Assembly: GCF_008477545.1 (NCBI RefSeq)
Contig: NZ_VORA01000001.1
Location: 1,612,001-1,676,000, forward strand
Reading direction: 5' to 3'
From: Roseibium aestuarii
GTDB lineage: Bacteria; Pseudomonadota; Alphaproteobacteria; Rhizobiales; Stappiaceae
DNA: 64,000 bases
Shown here: piece after piece, positions 18,015 to 27,139 of the stretch
Position numbering within the stretch: the stretch's first letter is position 1
How the letters are laid out: each line of letters opens with the position of its first letter
Notes under the pieces: model-generated
What the model was told of the DNA's origin: nothing
Seen by the model: only the letters and a program-made list of their open reading frames with translations
Databases searched by the model: none
Program-made: the position numbers and the translations under genes

Positions 18015-19001
18015 ATGGCCGGAGACAAGCGGAGCGACAGGGCGCGCAACCTTTATGCTCCGGCCATGCGCTATTTCGCGGTGGTCGCCGAGCGGGGCTC
18101 CATCCGCGCAGCTTCGCGGGAGCTCAACGTGGCGGCCTCTGCCGTCAACCGGCAGATCCTGTGGCTGGAGGAAGCGCTCGACCTGCAGCTTTTCGAGCGC
18201 GTGGCCAAGCGCTTGCGCCTGTCCCAGGCGGGCGAGATCCTGCTCGCCCATGTGCGCCGCACCTATTCCGATTTCGATGCCACCATGGCCGAGCTGGATG
18301 CCTTGAAAGGCCTGCGGCGCGGCACGGTTTCGATTGCCAGCGTCGAGAGCATCGCCGAAAGCCTGCTGCCGCGTCTCGTTGCCGGCTTCCGCAAGACCTA
18401 TCCGGGCATCCACGTGGCGGTGAACGTGGTCAATGCCCGCGAGGCGGCCGAACGGGTTATTGCGGGCGAGGCCGATGTGGGTCTCACCTTCGATCCGCCG
18501 CGCGCCTCCGCCCTGACGGTGGCCTATCATCACGACATGCCGATCGGCGCGCTGATGGCGCCCGATCATCCGCTGGCCGCCCGCGAGCGGCTGGTGCTGG
18601 CCGATTGTCTGCGCTATCCGCTGGCGCTTCCGGCGACCGGCCTGTCGCTCAGAACCCGGCTCGACAGCGCGCTCAGCCGCCTGCCTGGCAGCCTGCGCAC
18701 CTTTGTCGAGGCCAATTCCCTGCGTTTCATGCGCCAGCTTGCCCGCGACGGGCAGGTGATCGGCTTCCAGACCCGCATCGGCTGCGAGGAGGATCTGGCG
18801 CGCGGGCTGCTGGTGTTTCGCGAACTTGAGGATGCGCCCCTGCAGGATGACCGCATGTGCATCGTCACCTCGTCGCTCCGGGCGCTGGCCCTGTCGCCCG
18901 GAATGTTCTTCAATCACGCGGTGATGATGCTGAAAGATCATTTGCCGGTGGATGATGCCATTTCGGCAACAACGAGACCTGAAATCGGCGCTTTGGATTG
19001 A
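18015..19001 (+). CDS. LysR-family transcriptional regulator of the purine cluster
   Basis: A 328-residue LysR regulator: an N-terminal winged helix-turn-helix (YFAVVAERGSIRAASRELNV, then AVNRQILWLEE at residues 20-55) joined to a periplasmic-binding-like effector domain (GTVSIASVESIAESLLPRLV onward). It starts at ATG 18015, 14 bp after the quinone oxidoreductase and 76 bp before hydroxyisourate hydrolase, all in the same direction. Most LysR regulators are divergent from their targets; this same-strand placement directly before the xanthine/urate genes suggests it regulates them, with a purine or urate as likely effector. That role is inferred from position only. The C-terminal 25 residues are a loose tail. 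Confidence 0.85.
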   Translation: MAGDKRSDRARNLYAPAMRYFAVVAERGSIRAASRELNVAASAVNRQILWLEEALDLQLFERVAKRLRLSQAGEILLAHVRRTYSDFDATMAELDALKGLRRGTVSIASVESIAESLLPRLVAGFRKTYPGIHVAVNVVNAREAAERVIAGEADVGLTFDPPRASALTVAYHHDMPIGALMAPDHPLAARERLVLADCLRYPLALPATGLSLRTRLDSALSRLPGSLRTFVEANSLRFMRQLARDGQVIGFQTRIGCEEDLARGLLVFRELEDAPLQDDRMCIVTSSLRALALSPGMFFNHAVMMLKDHLPVDDAISATTRPEIGALD

Positions 19002-19077
19002 GGTCGAATTGGGGCACCCTGTGGGATGCGTGCGGGCCTGAGGGCCAGCGCGCGAACCGAGGGAGATTTTCTGAGCG

Positions 19078-19440
19078 ATGGGGCGTCTGACCACCCATGT
19101 CCTTGATACGGCCAGCGGAAAGCCGGCGGCCGGACTGACGATCGAATTGCGCCGCCTGTGCGCCGACGGCAAGCACTGGACCGATCTTGCCACCAAGGTG
19201 ACCAATGCGGATGGCCGGGTGGATGCGCCCTTCCTGGAAGGGGAGACCATGGAGGTCGGCACCTACGAGCTGCGCTTCCACGCGGGCGACTATCTCAAGG
19301 CGTCCGGCGCGCCGGGCCTTGCCGATCCGCTCTTCCTCGACATCATCCCGCTGCGATTCGCCATTGCCGACCCGCAGGCCCATTATCACGTGCCGCTGCT
19401 GCTTTCGCCCTTCGGCTATTCCACCTATCGGGGGAGCTGA
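19078..19440 (+). CDS. uraH: 5-hydroxyisourate hydrolase (transthyretin-like)
   Basis: A 120-residue transthyretin-related enzyme that hydrolyses 5-hydroxyisourate, the first product of urate oxidation, to OHCU. The family fingerprints are complete: [14 protein letters not shown] near the N-terminus with the catalytic histidine, the central [10 protein letters not shown] with the arginine, [18 protein letters not shown] at the end, and the terminal YRGS tetrapeptide. It has no signal peptide, so it acts in the cytoplasm. GAGGGAGA lies before ATG 19078. It is followed after 6 bp by xdhA and works with puuD and uraD further along the same strand, which form the steps before and after it. Confidence 0.95.
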   Translation: MGRLTTHVLDTASGKPAAGLTIELRRLCADGKHWTDLATKVTNADGRVDAPFLEGETMEVGTYELRFHAGDYLKASGAPGLADPLFLDIIPLRFAIADPQAHYHVPLLLSPFGYSTYRGS

Positions 19441-19446
19441 CGGCTC

Positions 19447-20940
19447 ATGCGCGAATCCATCCGTTTCCTGCGCAAGGGAGAGGTTGTCGAAGTCAGTGAC
19501 GTGGCGCCGACGGCGACCGTGCTCGACTATCTGCGCCTGACCTGTGGCGCCACCGGGACCAAAGAAGGCTGCGCGGAAGGAGACTGCGGCGCCTGCACGG
19601 TCGCCATCGGCCGCCTGATCGACGGCAAGCTGGTCTATCAGCCGGTGAACAGCTGCATCCAGCTTCTGGGCCAGCTCGATGGGGCGGAACTCGTCACCGT
19701 CGAGGATCTCGCCCAGGACGACCGGCTGCATCCGGTGCAGCAGGCCATGGCGGATCTGCACGGGTCCCAGTGCGGCTTCTGCACGCCGGGCTTCATCATG
19801 ACCCTCTTCTGCCTCTATCACGCGGAAGGCCAGTCGAAGTCGCGGGCGACCGTGACCGAATGGCTCGCCGGCAACCTGTGCCGCTGCACCGGCTATCGGC
19901 CCATCGTTGAGGCCGCCCTTCAGGCCTGTTTCGACGAGGCGGATGACGCCTTCACCTGGCGGGGCCGCGACACCGCCGCCCGCCTGGCCCAGCTGGACGA
20001 CGGCCGTGACGTGCTGATCGGCGACGGCGAGAGCTTCTTTGCCTCGCCCGCCTCGCTGGAAGGGCTTGGGGCACTTTATGGCCAGCATCCGGACGCGACG
20101 CTCGTGGCGGGCGCGACCGATGTCGGGCTCTGGATCACCAAGCATCTGAAGTCCCTGCCGAAGGTCATCTGGCTCGGGCGCATTGCCGGTCTCGACCGCG
20201 TCGAGGAGACTGCGAGTGGCGTGCTGGTCGGCGCGACCGCCACCTTCGCCGCCTGTGAAGCGGCCATGACCCGGCTGTCCCCGGACCTGGGCGCGCTGTG
20301 GAAGCGGATCGGCTCGCGGCAGGTGCGCGCCAGCGGCACGGTCGGGGGCAACATCGCCAATGGCTCGCCCATCGGCGACAGCCCGCCGGCCCTGATCGCC
20401 CTTGGCGCCACGCTCGAACTCCAGTCCCATCACGGGGACCGCACCCTGCCTCTGGAAGACTTCTTCATCGACTACGGACGGCAGGACCGGGGGGCGGGCG
20501 AATTCGTTACGGGCCTCTTCGTGCCGCGTCCGGCCGCCGATCAGGTCTTCCGCTGCTACAAGATTTCCAAACGCTTCGATCAGGATATTTCCGCCGTCAT
20601 GGGGGCGTTTCTCTTCACCCTCGAGGGCGCGCGCATCACCGCCGCACGGATTGCCTTCGGCGGGATGGCGGGGACGCCGAAACGGGCCATCGGTGCGGAA
20701 GCAGCCCTTGTGGGCGCCACCGTCGAGGACCCGGCCACCTGGACCGAAGCGCTGAAAGCCATCCAGTCCGATTACACGCCGCTCAGCGACATGCGCGCCA
20801 GCGCCGAATACCGCGCCGAGACCGCCCGGGCCCTTCTGGCCAAGGCGCTGATGGAGGCGGGCGGCACGGAAGCGGCCCAATTGCGCTTGCGCGGGGCCGA
20901 AAAGCCCGCGGGCAGCAGCACCCTGGAGGCCGCGGAATGA
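19447..20940 (+). CDS. xdhA: xanthine dehydrogenase small subunit (2Fe-2S and FAD domains)
   Basis: This 497-residue subunit carries two [2Fe-2S] clusters and FAD of the molybdenum enzyme that oxidises hypoxanthine and xanthine to urate. The first cluster motif is GCAEGDCGACTV at about residues 40-51, and the second uses CGFCTPGF and LCRCTGYRP at about residues 110-150. The FAD domain follows from about residue 200, with LVAGATDVGLWITK and SGTVGGNIANGSPIGDSPP, typical of XdhA. It starts 6 bp after uraH and its last four bases overlap the start of xdhB (ATGA), so the two are translationally coupled. The length is normal. The neighbouring urate-oxidation genes make a catabolic role more likely than salvage. 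Confidence 0.96.
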   Translation: MRESIRFLRKGEVVEVSDVAPTATVLDYLRLTCGATGTKEGCAEGDCGACTVAIGRLIDGKLVYQPVNSCIQLLGQLDGAELVTVEDLAQDDRLHPVQQAMADLHGSQCGFCTPGFIMTLFCLYHAEGQSKSRATVTEWLAGNLCRCTGYRPIVEAALQACFDEADDAFTWRGRDTAARLAQLDDGRDVLIGDGESFFASPASLEGLGALYGQHPDATLVAGATDVGLWITKHLKSLPKVIWLGRIAGLDRVEETASGVLVGATATFAACEAAMTRLSPDLGALWKRIGSRQVRASGTVGGNIANGSPIGDSPPALIALGATLELQSHHGDRTLPLEDFFIDYGRQDRGAGEFVTGLFVPRPAADQVFRCYKISKRFDQDISAVMGAFLFTLEGARITAARIAFGGMAGTPKRAIGAEAALVGATVEDPATWTEALKAIQSDYTPLSDMRASAEYRAETARALLAKALMEAGGTEAAQLRLRGAEKPAGSSTLEAAE

Positions 20941-23306
20941 CCGGCGAGACCTCGACCCTGGCCATCGTGCGCCAGTCCGTGCGCCATGACAGCGCCGCCA
21001 AGCACGTGACCGGTCAGGCCGTCTATATCGACGACATGCCCGAACCCGCCGGCACCCTGCATGTGGTTCCGGGCTGGGACCGGGCCAGTGTGTGCGGCCG
21101 GATCCTGTCGCTGGATCTGGAGGCCGTGCGTGCCACGCCCGGCGTGGTTGCCGTGCTGACCGCCGAGGATGTTCCGGGCACCAACGACTGCTCGTCTGCC
21201 CTCGGAGATGATCCGGTTCTTGCCAAGGGCGAGATCCTCTTCTTCGGCCAGGTGGTCTTTGCGGTGGTGGCGACCACGCGCGAGATCGCGCGGCGTGCGG
21301 CCCGCAAGGCGGTGTTCGAGGTGGAAGCTGCAACGCCGATCCTCACCCCCGATCAGGCCGCCCAGGCCGACAGCATGGTGCTGCCCGACTATCAGTTCGG
21401 GCGCGGGGAGAGTGCCGCAGCGCTCGAGGCGGCCGATCACCGGCTTTCGGGCACCTTCCGCATCGGCGGACAGGAGCATTTCTATCTGGAAGGCCAGGTG
21501 GCGCTTGCCAGCCCGGCCGAAGACGGGGGCATGCATGTGCACTCCTCGACCCAGCACCCGACGGAGATCCAGCACACGGTGGCCAAGGTGCTCGGCGTGC
21601 CGGATGCGCTGGTCACGGCGGAGGTTCGGCGCATGGGCGGCGGTTTCGGCGGCAAGGAAAGCCAGGCGAACCAGTGGGCGGCCCTTGCCGCCATCGCTGC
21701 GGCGCGCACAGGCAAGCCCTGCAAGCTGCGGCTCGACCGGGACGACGACATGATCATGACCGGCAAGCGGCATGATTTCCGCGTCGACTGGGCGGTGGGC
21801 TACGGGTCTGACGGGGTGATCCAGGCAACGGAATTCGATTTCCTCGCCCGCTGCGGCTATTCGGCCGACCTGTCTCTGGGCGTCAATGACCGGACCATGT
21901 TCCATTCTGATTCCAGCTACTTCTATCCGCAGGCGACGATCCGGTCCCGGCGGCTGAAGACCAACACCTGTTCCAACACGGCCTTCCGGGGCTTTGGCGG
22001 GCCGCAGGGCATGGTGGCGGCCGAGCGCATGATGGAGGCCATCGCGATCTCCCTCGGCGAGGACGCGCTGTCGGTCCGCAAGCGCAACTTCTATACGGCC
22101 GAGCGCAACCTCACCCCCTATGGCATGCCGGTGGAGGAGCACGAGGTCCTGCATGATCTGGTGGCGCAGCTGGAAGCCAGCTCCGACTACTGGGTGCGGC
22201 GGGAAAAGGTGCGCGCCTTCAACCAGCACAATGCGGTGCTGAAGAAGGGGCTGGCGCTGACGCCGGTGAAATTCGGCATTTCCTTCACCCTGAAGCACCT
22301 CAATCAGGCCGGCGCGCTCGTCCATCTCTATACGGACGGATCCGTGCAGCTGAACCACGGTGGCACGGAAATGGGGCAGGGGCTCTACACCAAGGTGGCC
22401 CAGGTGGTTGCCGAGGAACTGGGTGTCACCCTCGACCGGGTACGGATCACGGCGACCAACACGTCGAAGGTTCCCAACACGGCCCCGACCGCCGCGTCCT
22501 CGGGCACCGATCTGAACGGCATGGCGGCGCGCATTGCCGCGCGCACCATCCGTGACCGGCTCGTGGCCTTCCTGAGCGAACGCCACGAATGCCCGGCCGA
22601 GGCCATCCTCTTCCGCGACAACAAGGTGATCGTGGCCGATCAGGCCTTCTCGCTGGCGCAGGTGGCCAAGGAAGCGCACATGGGCCGGGTGCATCTGTCG
22701 GATGCAGGTTTCTACGCGACCCCGAAGATCACCTGGGACCGGGAGACCGCAACCGGCCGTCCGTTCTTCTATTTTGCCTATGGCGCAGCCTGCGCCGAGG
22801 TGACCATCGACACCATGACCGGCGAAATGACCGTCGACCGGGTGGACCTGCTGCATGACGTGGGCCATTCGCTCAATCCGGCCATCGACATCGGCCAGAT
22901 CGAGGGCGGCTTCGTGCAGGGCATGGGGTGGCTGACCACCGAGGAACTGGTCTGGGACGACAAGGGGCGCCTGCGCACCCATGCGCCCTCGACCTACAAG
23001 ATCCCCACCGCCTCCGACATTCCGGCGGACTTCCGCGTGCGGCTCTACGAGAGCAAGGGCAATCCGCAGGAGACCATCTATCGCTCCAAGGCGGTGGGCG
23101 AACCGCCGGTCATGCTGGCGAATGCGGTCTATTGTGCAATCCACGACGCAGTCGCAAGCCTTGCCCCCGGTGAGGTGCCGGATCTGAATGCGCCGACAAC
23201 GCCGGAGGAAATCCTGCGGGCCGTGCGCCTGCAGCGGGCCAAGGCCCATCGCACGGTCGCAGCCTCTGCCCCAGCCCCAGTCTCAGATTCGGGAGAAACC
23301 GACTGA
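20937..23306 (+). CDS. xdhB: xanthine dehydrogenase large subunit (molybdopterin-binding)
   Basis: The 789-residue catalytic subunit binds the molybdenum cofactor and the purine. Cofactor motifs are visible in order: GQEHFYLEGQVALA, MGGGFGGKESQA, FRGFGGPQGM, and the terminal KAVGEPPVML, whose glutamate at about residue 722 is the catalytic base of this family. The ATG overlaps the xdhA stop (ATGA), and its own TGA shares one base with the xdhC ATG. It has no leader peptide, so it folds and receives its sulfurated cofactor in the cytoplasm with the help of XdhC. Substrate-contact residues characteristic of bacterial XdhB are present, and nothing suggests a truncated or aberrant copy. Confidence 0.97.
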   Translation: MTGETSTLAIVRQSVRHDSAAKHVTGQAVYIDDMPEPAGTLHVVPGWDRASVCGRILSLDLEAVRATPGVVAVLTAEDVPGTNDCSSALGDDPVLAKGEILFFGQVVFAVVATTREIARRAARKAVFEVEAATPILTPDQAAQADSMVLPDYQFGRGESAAALEAADHRLSGTFRIGGQEHFYLEGQVALASPAEDGGMHVHSSTQHPTEIQHTVAKVLGVPDALVTAEVRRMGGGFGGKESQANQWAALAAIAAARTGKPCKLRLDRDDDMIMTGKRHDFRVDWAVGYGSDGVIQATEFDFLARCGYSADLSLGVNDRTMFHSDSSYFYPQATIRSRRLKTNTCSNTAFRGFGGPQGMVAAERMMEAIAISLGEDALSVRKRNFYTAERNLTPYGMPVEEHEVLHDLVAQLEASSDYWVRREKVRAFNQHNAVLKKGLALTPVKFGISFTLKHLNQAGALVHLYTDGSVQLNHGGTEMGQGLYTKVAQVVAEELGVTLDRVRITATNTSKVPNTAPTAASSGTDLNGMAARIAARTIRDRLVAFLSERHECPAEAILFRDNKVIVADQAFSLAQVAKEAHMGRVHLSDAGFYATPKITWDRETATGRPFFYFAYGAACAEVTIDTMTGEMTVDRVDLLHDVGHSLNPAIDIGQIEGGFVQGMGWLTTEELVWDDKGRLRTHAPSTYKIPTASDIPADFRVRLYESKGNPQETIYRSKAVGEPPVMLANAVYCAIHDAVASLAPGEVPDLNAPTTPEEILRAVRLQRAKAHRTVAASAPAPVSDSGETD

Positions 23307-24403
23307 TGCAGGTCTGGCGCGTCCTCCGGCAAACCCTTGGGTCTCATGAGGCCTGCGTGCTGGTGTCTGTCGCCCGGGGCGACGGGTCCACCCCGCGGGA
23401 GGCGGGGGCGCGCATGGTGGTGCGCCCGGATGGCAGCCTGGCGGGCACCATCGGCGGCGGTCACCTGGAATATCAGGCCCTGCATCATGCGCTGGCCTCG
23501 CTTCAGGCCGCAGAGGCTGAAACGGCCCACGCGGAGGGGCGGCCCTTCGAGCGGCGGCGCTTCTCGCTGGGGCCGGATCTCGGCCAATGCTGCGGCGGGC
23601 GCGTCGACCTGACTTTCGAACGGTTCTCCCGCGCCGATCTGGATGCGGTGTCGGTCCTGGCGGAGCGGGAGGCGGAGGAGACCGTCTTCTCCACCGTGAT
23701 GACCGTCTCTGAGGGGCGGGCGGGCGCCCGGCAGATGCTGGAGGGCGCAAGCCTCGCATCCGGAGAGGGGGAGGGAGAGCGTGGCGTGCTTCGGGACGTC
23801 ACCTCAGGGGCCCCGCGCGATGCCCGGGACCAGTCGGTGACCGAGACCTTCGGAGAGGCGCGCCAGACGCTCTATCTCTTCGGCGCCGGCCATGTGGGGC
23901 GGGCCGTGGTTCTGGCGCTGGCGCCGCTGCCGTTCCGGATCGTCTGGGTTGACAGCCGCCGCGAGATGTTCCCGGGCCGGGTGCCTGCTCACGTGACCCT
24001 GCTTGCGCCGGAGGATCCGGTCAGCGCTCTGGCGTCTGCCGAGTCCGGGAGCTTCGTTCTCGTCATGACCCACGACCACGGGCTGGACGAGGCGATCGTC
24101 GCCGCAGCCCTGACCTCGAATGGCGGGGGGGACGGAAAATTTTCCTATGTCGGGCTGATCGGCAGTCAGACCAAGCGCAAGCGGTTCGAGAGCCGGTTGC
24201 GGGCAGGCGGGTTGAGTGCCGGGGCCCTGGAGGCTCTGGTCTGTCCCATCGGCAGCGGGCGGTTGCGCTCCAAGCATCCAGCGGTGATTGCCGCGAATGT
24301 GAGCGTGCAACTGCTTGAGCGCCTTGAAGATCTGGATAGTCGCCGGGGGAGTGCGGCGAGTGGGGCGGAAGGTCTTGCAAAAATGGCAGGACTTGGACGA
24401 TAA
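23306..24403 (+). CDS. xdhC: xanthine dehydrogenase accessory protein (molybdenum cofactor sulfuration/insertion)
   Basis: A 365-residue chaperone of the XdhC/CoxI family. It binds the molybdenum cofactor, protects its sulfurated form and delivers it to XdhB. The N-terminal domain shows SVARGDGSTPREAGARMVV, TIGGGHLEYQAL and GQCCGGRVDLTFE with the conserved cysteine pair. From about residue 190 a Rossmann-like domain starts with LYLFGAGHVGRAVV. A variable acidic, glycine-rich linker of about 40 residues joins them. The ATG shares a base with the xdhB stop. The gene order xdhA-xdhB-xdhC and the tight spacing support one transcript with the upstream uraH. The ABC-transporter ATPase gene begins 46 bp after the stop. 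Confidence 0.95.
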   Translation: MQVWRVLRQTLGSHEACVLVSVARGDGSTPREAGARMVVRPDGSLAGTIGGGHLEYQALHHALASLQAAEAETAHAEGRPFERRRFSLGPDLGQCCGGRVDLTFERFSRADLDAVSVLAEREAEETVFSTVMTVSEGRAGARQMLEGASLASGEGEGERGVLRDVTSGAPRDARDQSVTETFGEARQTLYLFGAGHVGRAVVLALAPLPFRIVWVDSRREMFPGRVPAHVTLLAPEDPVSALASAESGSFVLVMTHDHGLDEAIVAAALTSNGGGDGKFSYVGLIGSQTKRKRFESRLRAGGLSAGALEALVCPIGSGRLRSKHPAVIAANVSVQLLERLEDLDSRRGSAASGAEGLAKMAGLGR

Positions 24404-24449
24404 GGCGGCAGGAGCCCGGGGGACAGGACAGTTGAGCGACGTGAAGACC

Positions 24450-26054
24450 ATGAGCGCGGCAGGCGCGGACGGGGCGGGGATCGACCGGAGCGCTGGTACG
24501 CCCCTGCTGGAAGCCTTCGGGCTGACGAAGCGCTTTGGCGACATCCTGGCCAATGAATCCGTCGATCTGCGCATCAATCAGGGCGAGATTCACGCGCTTC
24601 TGGGGGAAAACGGCGCCGGCAAGTCCACCCTGGTGAAGAGCTTCTACGGCTCGCTGGAACCCGACAGCGGTGAGATCTTCTGGCTAGGCAAGCGGGTGCG
24701 CATCGACAATCCGTCCGAGGCGCGGCGTCTGGGCATCGGCATGGTGTTCCAGCACTTCTCCCTGTTCGAAGCCCTGACGGTGGTGGAGAACATCGCGCTT
24801 GCCCTTCCCAAGCCCGGCCCGATGGGCGAGCTGGCCCGGCGCATCCGCACCATTTCCGAAGACTATGGCCTGCCGCTCAATCCGGACGATGTGGTCGCGG
24901 ACCTTCCCGTCGGGATCCGCCAGCGCATCGAGATCATCCGCTGCCTGCTGCAGGAACCCCGGCTGATCATCATGGATGAGCCGACCTCGGTTCTGACCCC
25001 GCAGGAAGCGGACAGGCTGTTTGTCACGCTCCAGCGTCTGGCCTCCGAAGGCTGCGCGGTGCTCTATATTTCCCACCGGCTGGAAGAGGTGCAGCGCATC
25101 TGCCATCACGCCACCATCCTGCGTCACGGGCGCAAGGTGGCGGAATGCGATCCGTCGCTGGAAACCGCCGGTAGCCTGGCGCGCATGATGGTGGGCGCCG
25201 AAGTGGCCCATGTTTCCGCCCGCGACACGGCCCCGGCCACCGGCCCGGTGCGCCTGCGGCTCACGGGCCTGAGCGCCTCGGCCCTGACTCCCTTCGCCAC
25301 GGCCCTGTCCGGCATCGATCTCGAGGTTCATGGCGGCGAAGTGGTGGCGATCGCAGGGGTCGCGGGCAATGGCCAGGGCGAGCTCTTCGACGTGATTTCC
25401 GGCGAGCGGGAAGTTCCCTCCGCCATGATCCAGCTCGACGACATGCCCTGCGGCCACCGCAGCATCACCTGGCGCCGGCAGAAGTCGGCCGCCTTCGTGC
25501 CGGAAGAGCGTCTGGGGCATGGCTCCGTTCCGGGGCTCGAGCTTTCGGGCAATGTGACGCTGACCCGCCACAGCACCGGCGATGGTCTGATCGCGACCCT
25601 CGGGCTTCTGTCCCGTCAGGCGGCCCATGCCCTGGAGAAGAAGATCAAGGGCACCTATGACGTGCGCATGTCCCACGACAATCCGGAGGCCCGGTCGCTC
25701 TCCGGCGGCAACCTGCAGAAATTCGTGGTCGGGCGCGAGCTGGACCGCAATCCGGGGATCCTGGTGATCAACCAGCCCACATGGGGCGTGGATGCGGGGG
25801 CGGCGGCGCTGATCCGTCAGGCCCTGATCGATCTCGCCCGCTCGGGCTCGGCCGTCCTCGTCATCTCGCAGGATCTGGACGAGATCTTCGAGGTGGCCGA
25901 CCGGATCGCCGTCATCTCGCGCGGGATGCTGTCGCGCGCCGAGCCGGTGGCGGAGATGACCCGCGAGCGCATCGGCCTGCTGATGGCCGGCGGCGCGGAA
26001 GACGAAAGCGCAAGACAGGCGACAAGCCGAACCGGAGCAGGGGGAGCTGCCTGA
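24450..26054 (+). CDS. ABC transporter ATPase, nucleoside/purine (BMP-type) importer
   Basis: A 534-residue ATPase with two nucleotide-binding domains in one chain, the arrangement of sugar- and nucleoside-type importers (MglA/RbsA, NupA/YufO). The first domain has Walker A GENGAGKST near residue 53 and Walker B LIIMDEPTSVL. The second has the LSGGNLQKFVVGREL signature and a degenerate Walker region (GVAGNGQGE; VINQPTWGVDA). Three start codons are possible (TTG 24432, GTG 24441, ATG 24450); I chose the ATG, though its ribosome-binding site is weak. It is followed by two permeases with a one-base overlap and by a BMP-type binding protein, so the whole transporter is complete. Placement between xdhC and puuD indicates a purine or nucleoside substrate. 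Confidence 0.9.
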   Translation: MSAAGADGAGIDRSAGTPLLEAFGLTKRFGDILANESVDLRINQGEIHALLGENGAGKSTLVKSFYGSLEPDSGEIFWLGKRVRIDNPSEARRLGIGMVFQHFSLFEALTVVENIALALPKPGPMGELARRIRTISEDYGLPLNPDDVVADLPVGIRQRIEIIRCLLQEPRLIIMDEPTSVLTPQEADRLFVTLQRLASEGCAVLYISHRLEEVQRICHHATILRHGRKVAECDPSLETAGSLARMMVGAEVAHVSARDTAPATGPVRLRLTGLSASALTPFATALSGIDLEVHGGEVVAIAGVAGNGQGELFDVISGEREVPSAMIQLDDMPCGHRSITWRRQKSAAFVPEERLGHGSVPGLELSGNVTLTRHSTGDGLIATLGLLSRQAAHALEKKIKGTYDVRMSHDNPEARSLSGGNLQKFVVGRELDRNPGILVINQPTWGVDAGAAALIRQALIDLARSGSAVLVISQDLDEIFEVADRIAVISRGMLSRAEPVAEMTRERIGLLMAGGAEDESARQATSRTGAGGAA

Positions 26055-27136
26055 TGCGTATCGAACTGGTCAAGCGCAAGGAACACAGTCACCTGATGAC
26101 GGTGCTGTCGCCCCTGCTGGCGGTGGTCCTGACCCTTCTGACCGCGGCGCTGCTCTTTGCGCTGGCGGGCAAGGATCCGATGATCGGCCTCTACAAGTTC
26201 TTCGTTGAGCCGCTCTTCGACAGCTGGTCCCTGCAGGAGCTGCTGGTGAAGGCGACGCCGCTGGTGCTGATCGCCGCCGGTCTGCTGCTGTGCTATCTGT
26301 CCAACAACTGGAACATCGGAGCGGAAGGCCAGTTCGTCTTCGGCGCCATCTGCGGCTCCTTCGTGCCGATCCTCTTCCCCGATTTCCAGACGGTCTTCAC
26401 CCTGCCGCTGATGCTCTTCTTCGGCATTCTCGGCGGCGCGGCCTGGGCACTCATCCCGGCGCTGCTCAAGGTGCGGTTCTCGACTAACGAGATCCTCTCC
26501 AGCCTGATGCTGGTCTATGTGGCCAACCTGCTGCTCGACTATCTGGTGCGCGGTCCCTGGCGGGATCCGGAAGGCTACAATTTCCCGGAAAGCCGCATGT
26601 TCTCCGACGCGGCGATCATGCCCTCCATCGGCCTGGGCCGCCTGACGATTGCCGCGCCGATCACCATTGTCGTCATCGTGGCGCTGGCGATCCTGCTGTC
26701 GCGGACCCTGAAGGGCTTCGAGATCCGGGTGATGGGCGAAAGCCCGCGGGCGGGCGAGTTCGCCGGCTTTTCCAGGGGGCGGCTGACCCTCTTTGTCTTC
26801 GCCATTTCCGGCGGCCTTGCAGGACTCGCCGGCACGATGGAAGTCTCCGGCTCCCTGAACCAGCTGCTGCCGGTCATCTCGCCGGGCTACGGCTTCACCG
26901 CGATCATCGTGGCCTTCCTCGGCCGGCTGAATCCCTTCGGCATCCTGATTGCAGGCTTCGTTCTGGCGCTCTCCTACATCGGCGGCGAGGCCGTCCAGTC
27001 GTCGGTGGGAATCTCCGACAAGATCTCGGACGTGATCCAGGGCATGCTGCTCTTCTACGTGCTGGCCTGCGACACGCTCATTCTCTACAAGCCGCGGCTG
27101 GTGCGCAGCCGTCGCGTCGGCACCCGGGAGGCCTGA
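26054..27136 (+). CDS. ABC transporter permease, nucleoside/purine importer (subunit 1)
   Basis: A 360-residue inner-membrane permease of the BPD_transp_2 family (NupB/YufP type). About nine helices are visible. A long N-terminal cytoplasmic stretch, MRIELVKRKEHSHLM, is followed by the first helix. The family motif ATPLVLIAAGLLLCYLSNNWNIGAEGQFVFGA lies at about residues 66-95, and GFAISGGLAGLAG-like FAISGGLAGLAGTMEVSGS with AFLGRLNPFGIL forms the ATPase-coupling region. ATG 26054 shares one base with the stop of the ATPase gene, so the two are coupled. The second permease starts 3 bp after its stop. Its substrate is inferred from the cluster. Confidence 0.92.
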   Translation: MRIELVKRKEHSHLMTVLSPLLAVVLTLLTAALLFALAGKDPMIGLYKFFVEPLFDSWSLQELLVKATPLVLIAAGLLLCYLSNNWNIGAEGQFVFGAICGSFVPILFPDFQTVFTLPLMLFFGILGGAAWALIPALLKVRFSTNEILSSLMLVYVANLLLDYLVRGPWRDPEGYNFPESRMFSDAAIMPSIGLGRLTIAAPITIVVIVALAILLSRTLKGFEIRVMGESPRAGEFAGFSRGRLTLFVFAISGGLAGLAGTMEVSGSLNQLLPVISPGYGFTAIIVAFLGRLNPFGILIAGFVLALSYIGGEAVQSSVGISDKISDVIQGMLLFYVLACDTLILYKPRLVRSRRVGTREA

Positions 27137-27139
27137 CCC

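Noticed and set aside
18910..23249. Two - strand frames of 807 and 825 codons opposite the uraH-xdhAB genes
   Set aside because: They are shadows of xdhA and xdhB; no ribosome-binding sites or motifs.
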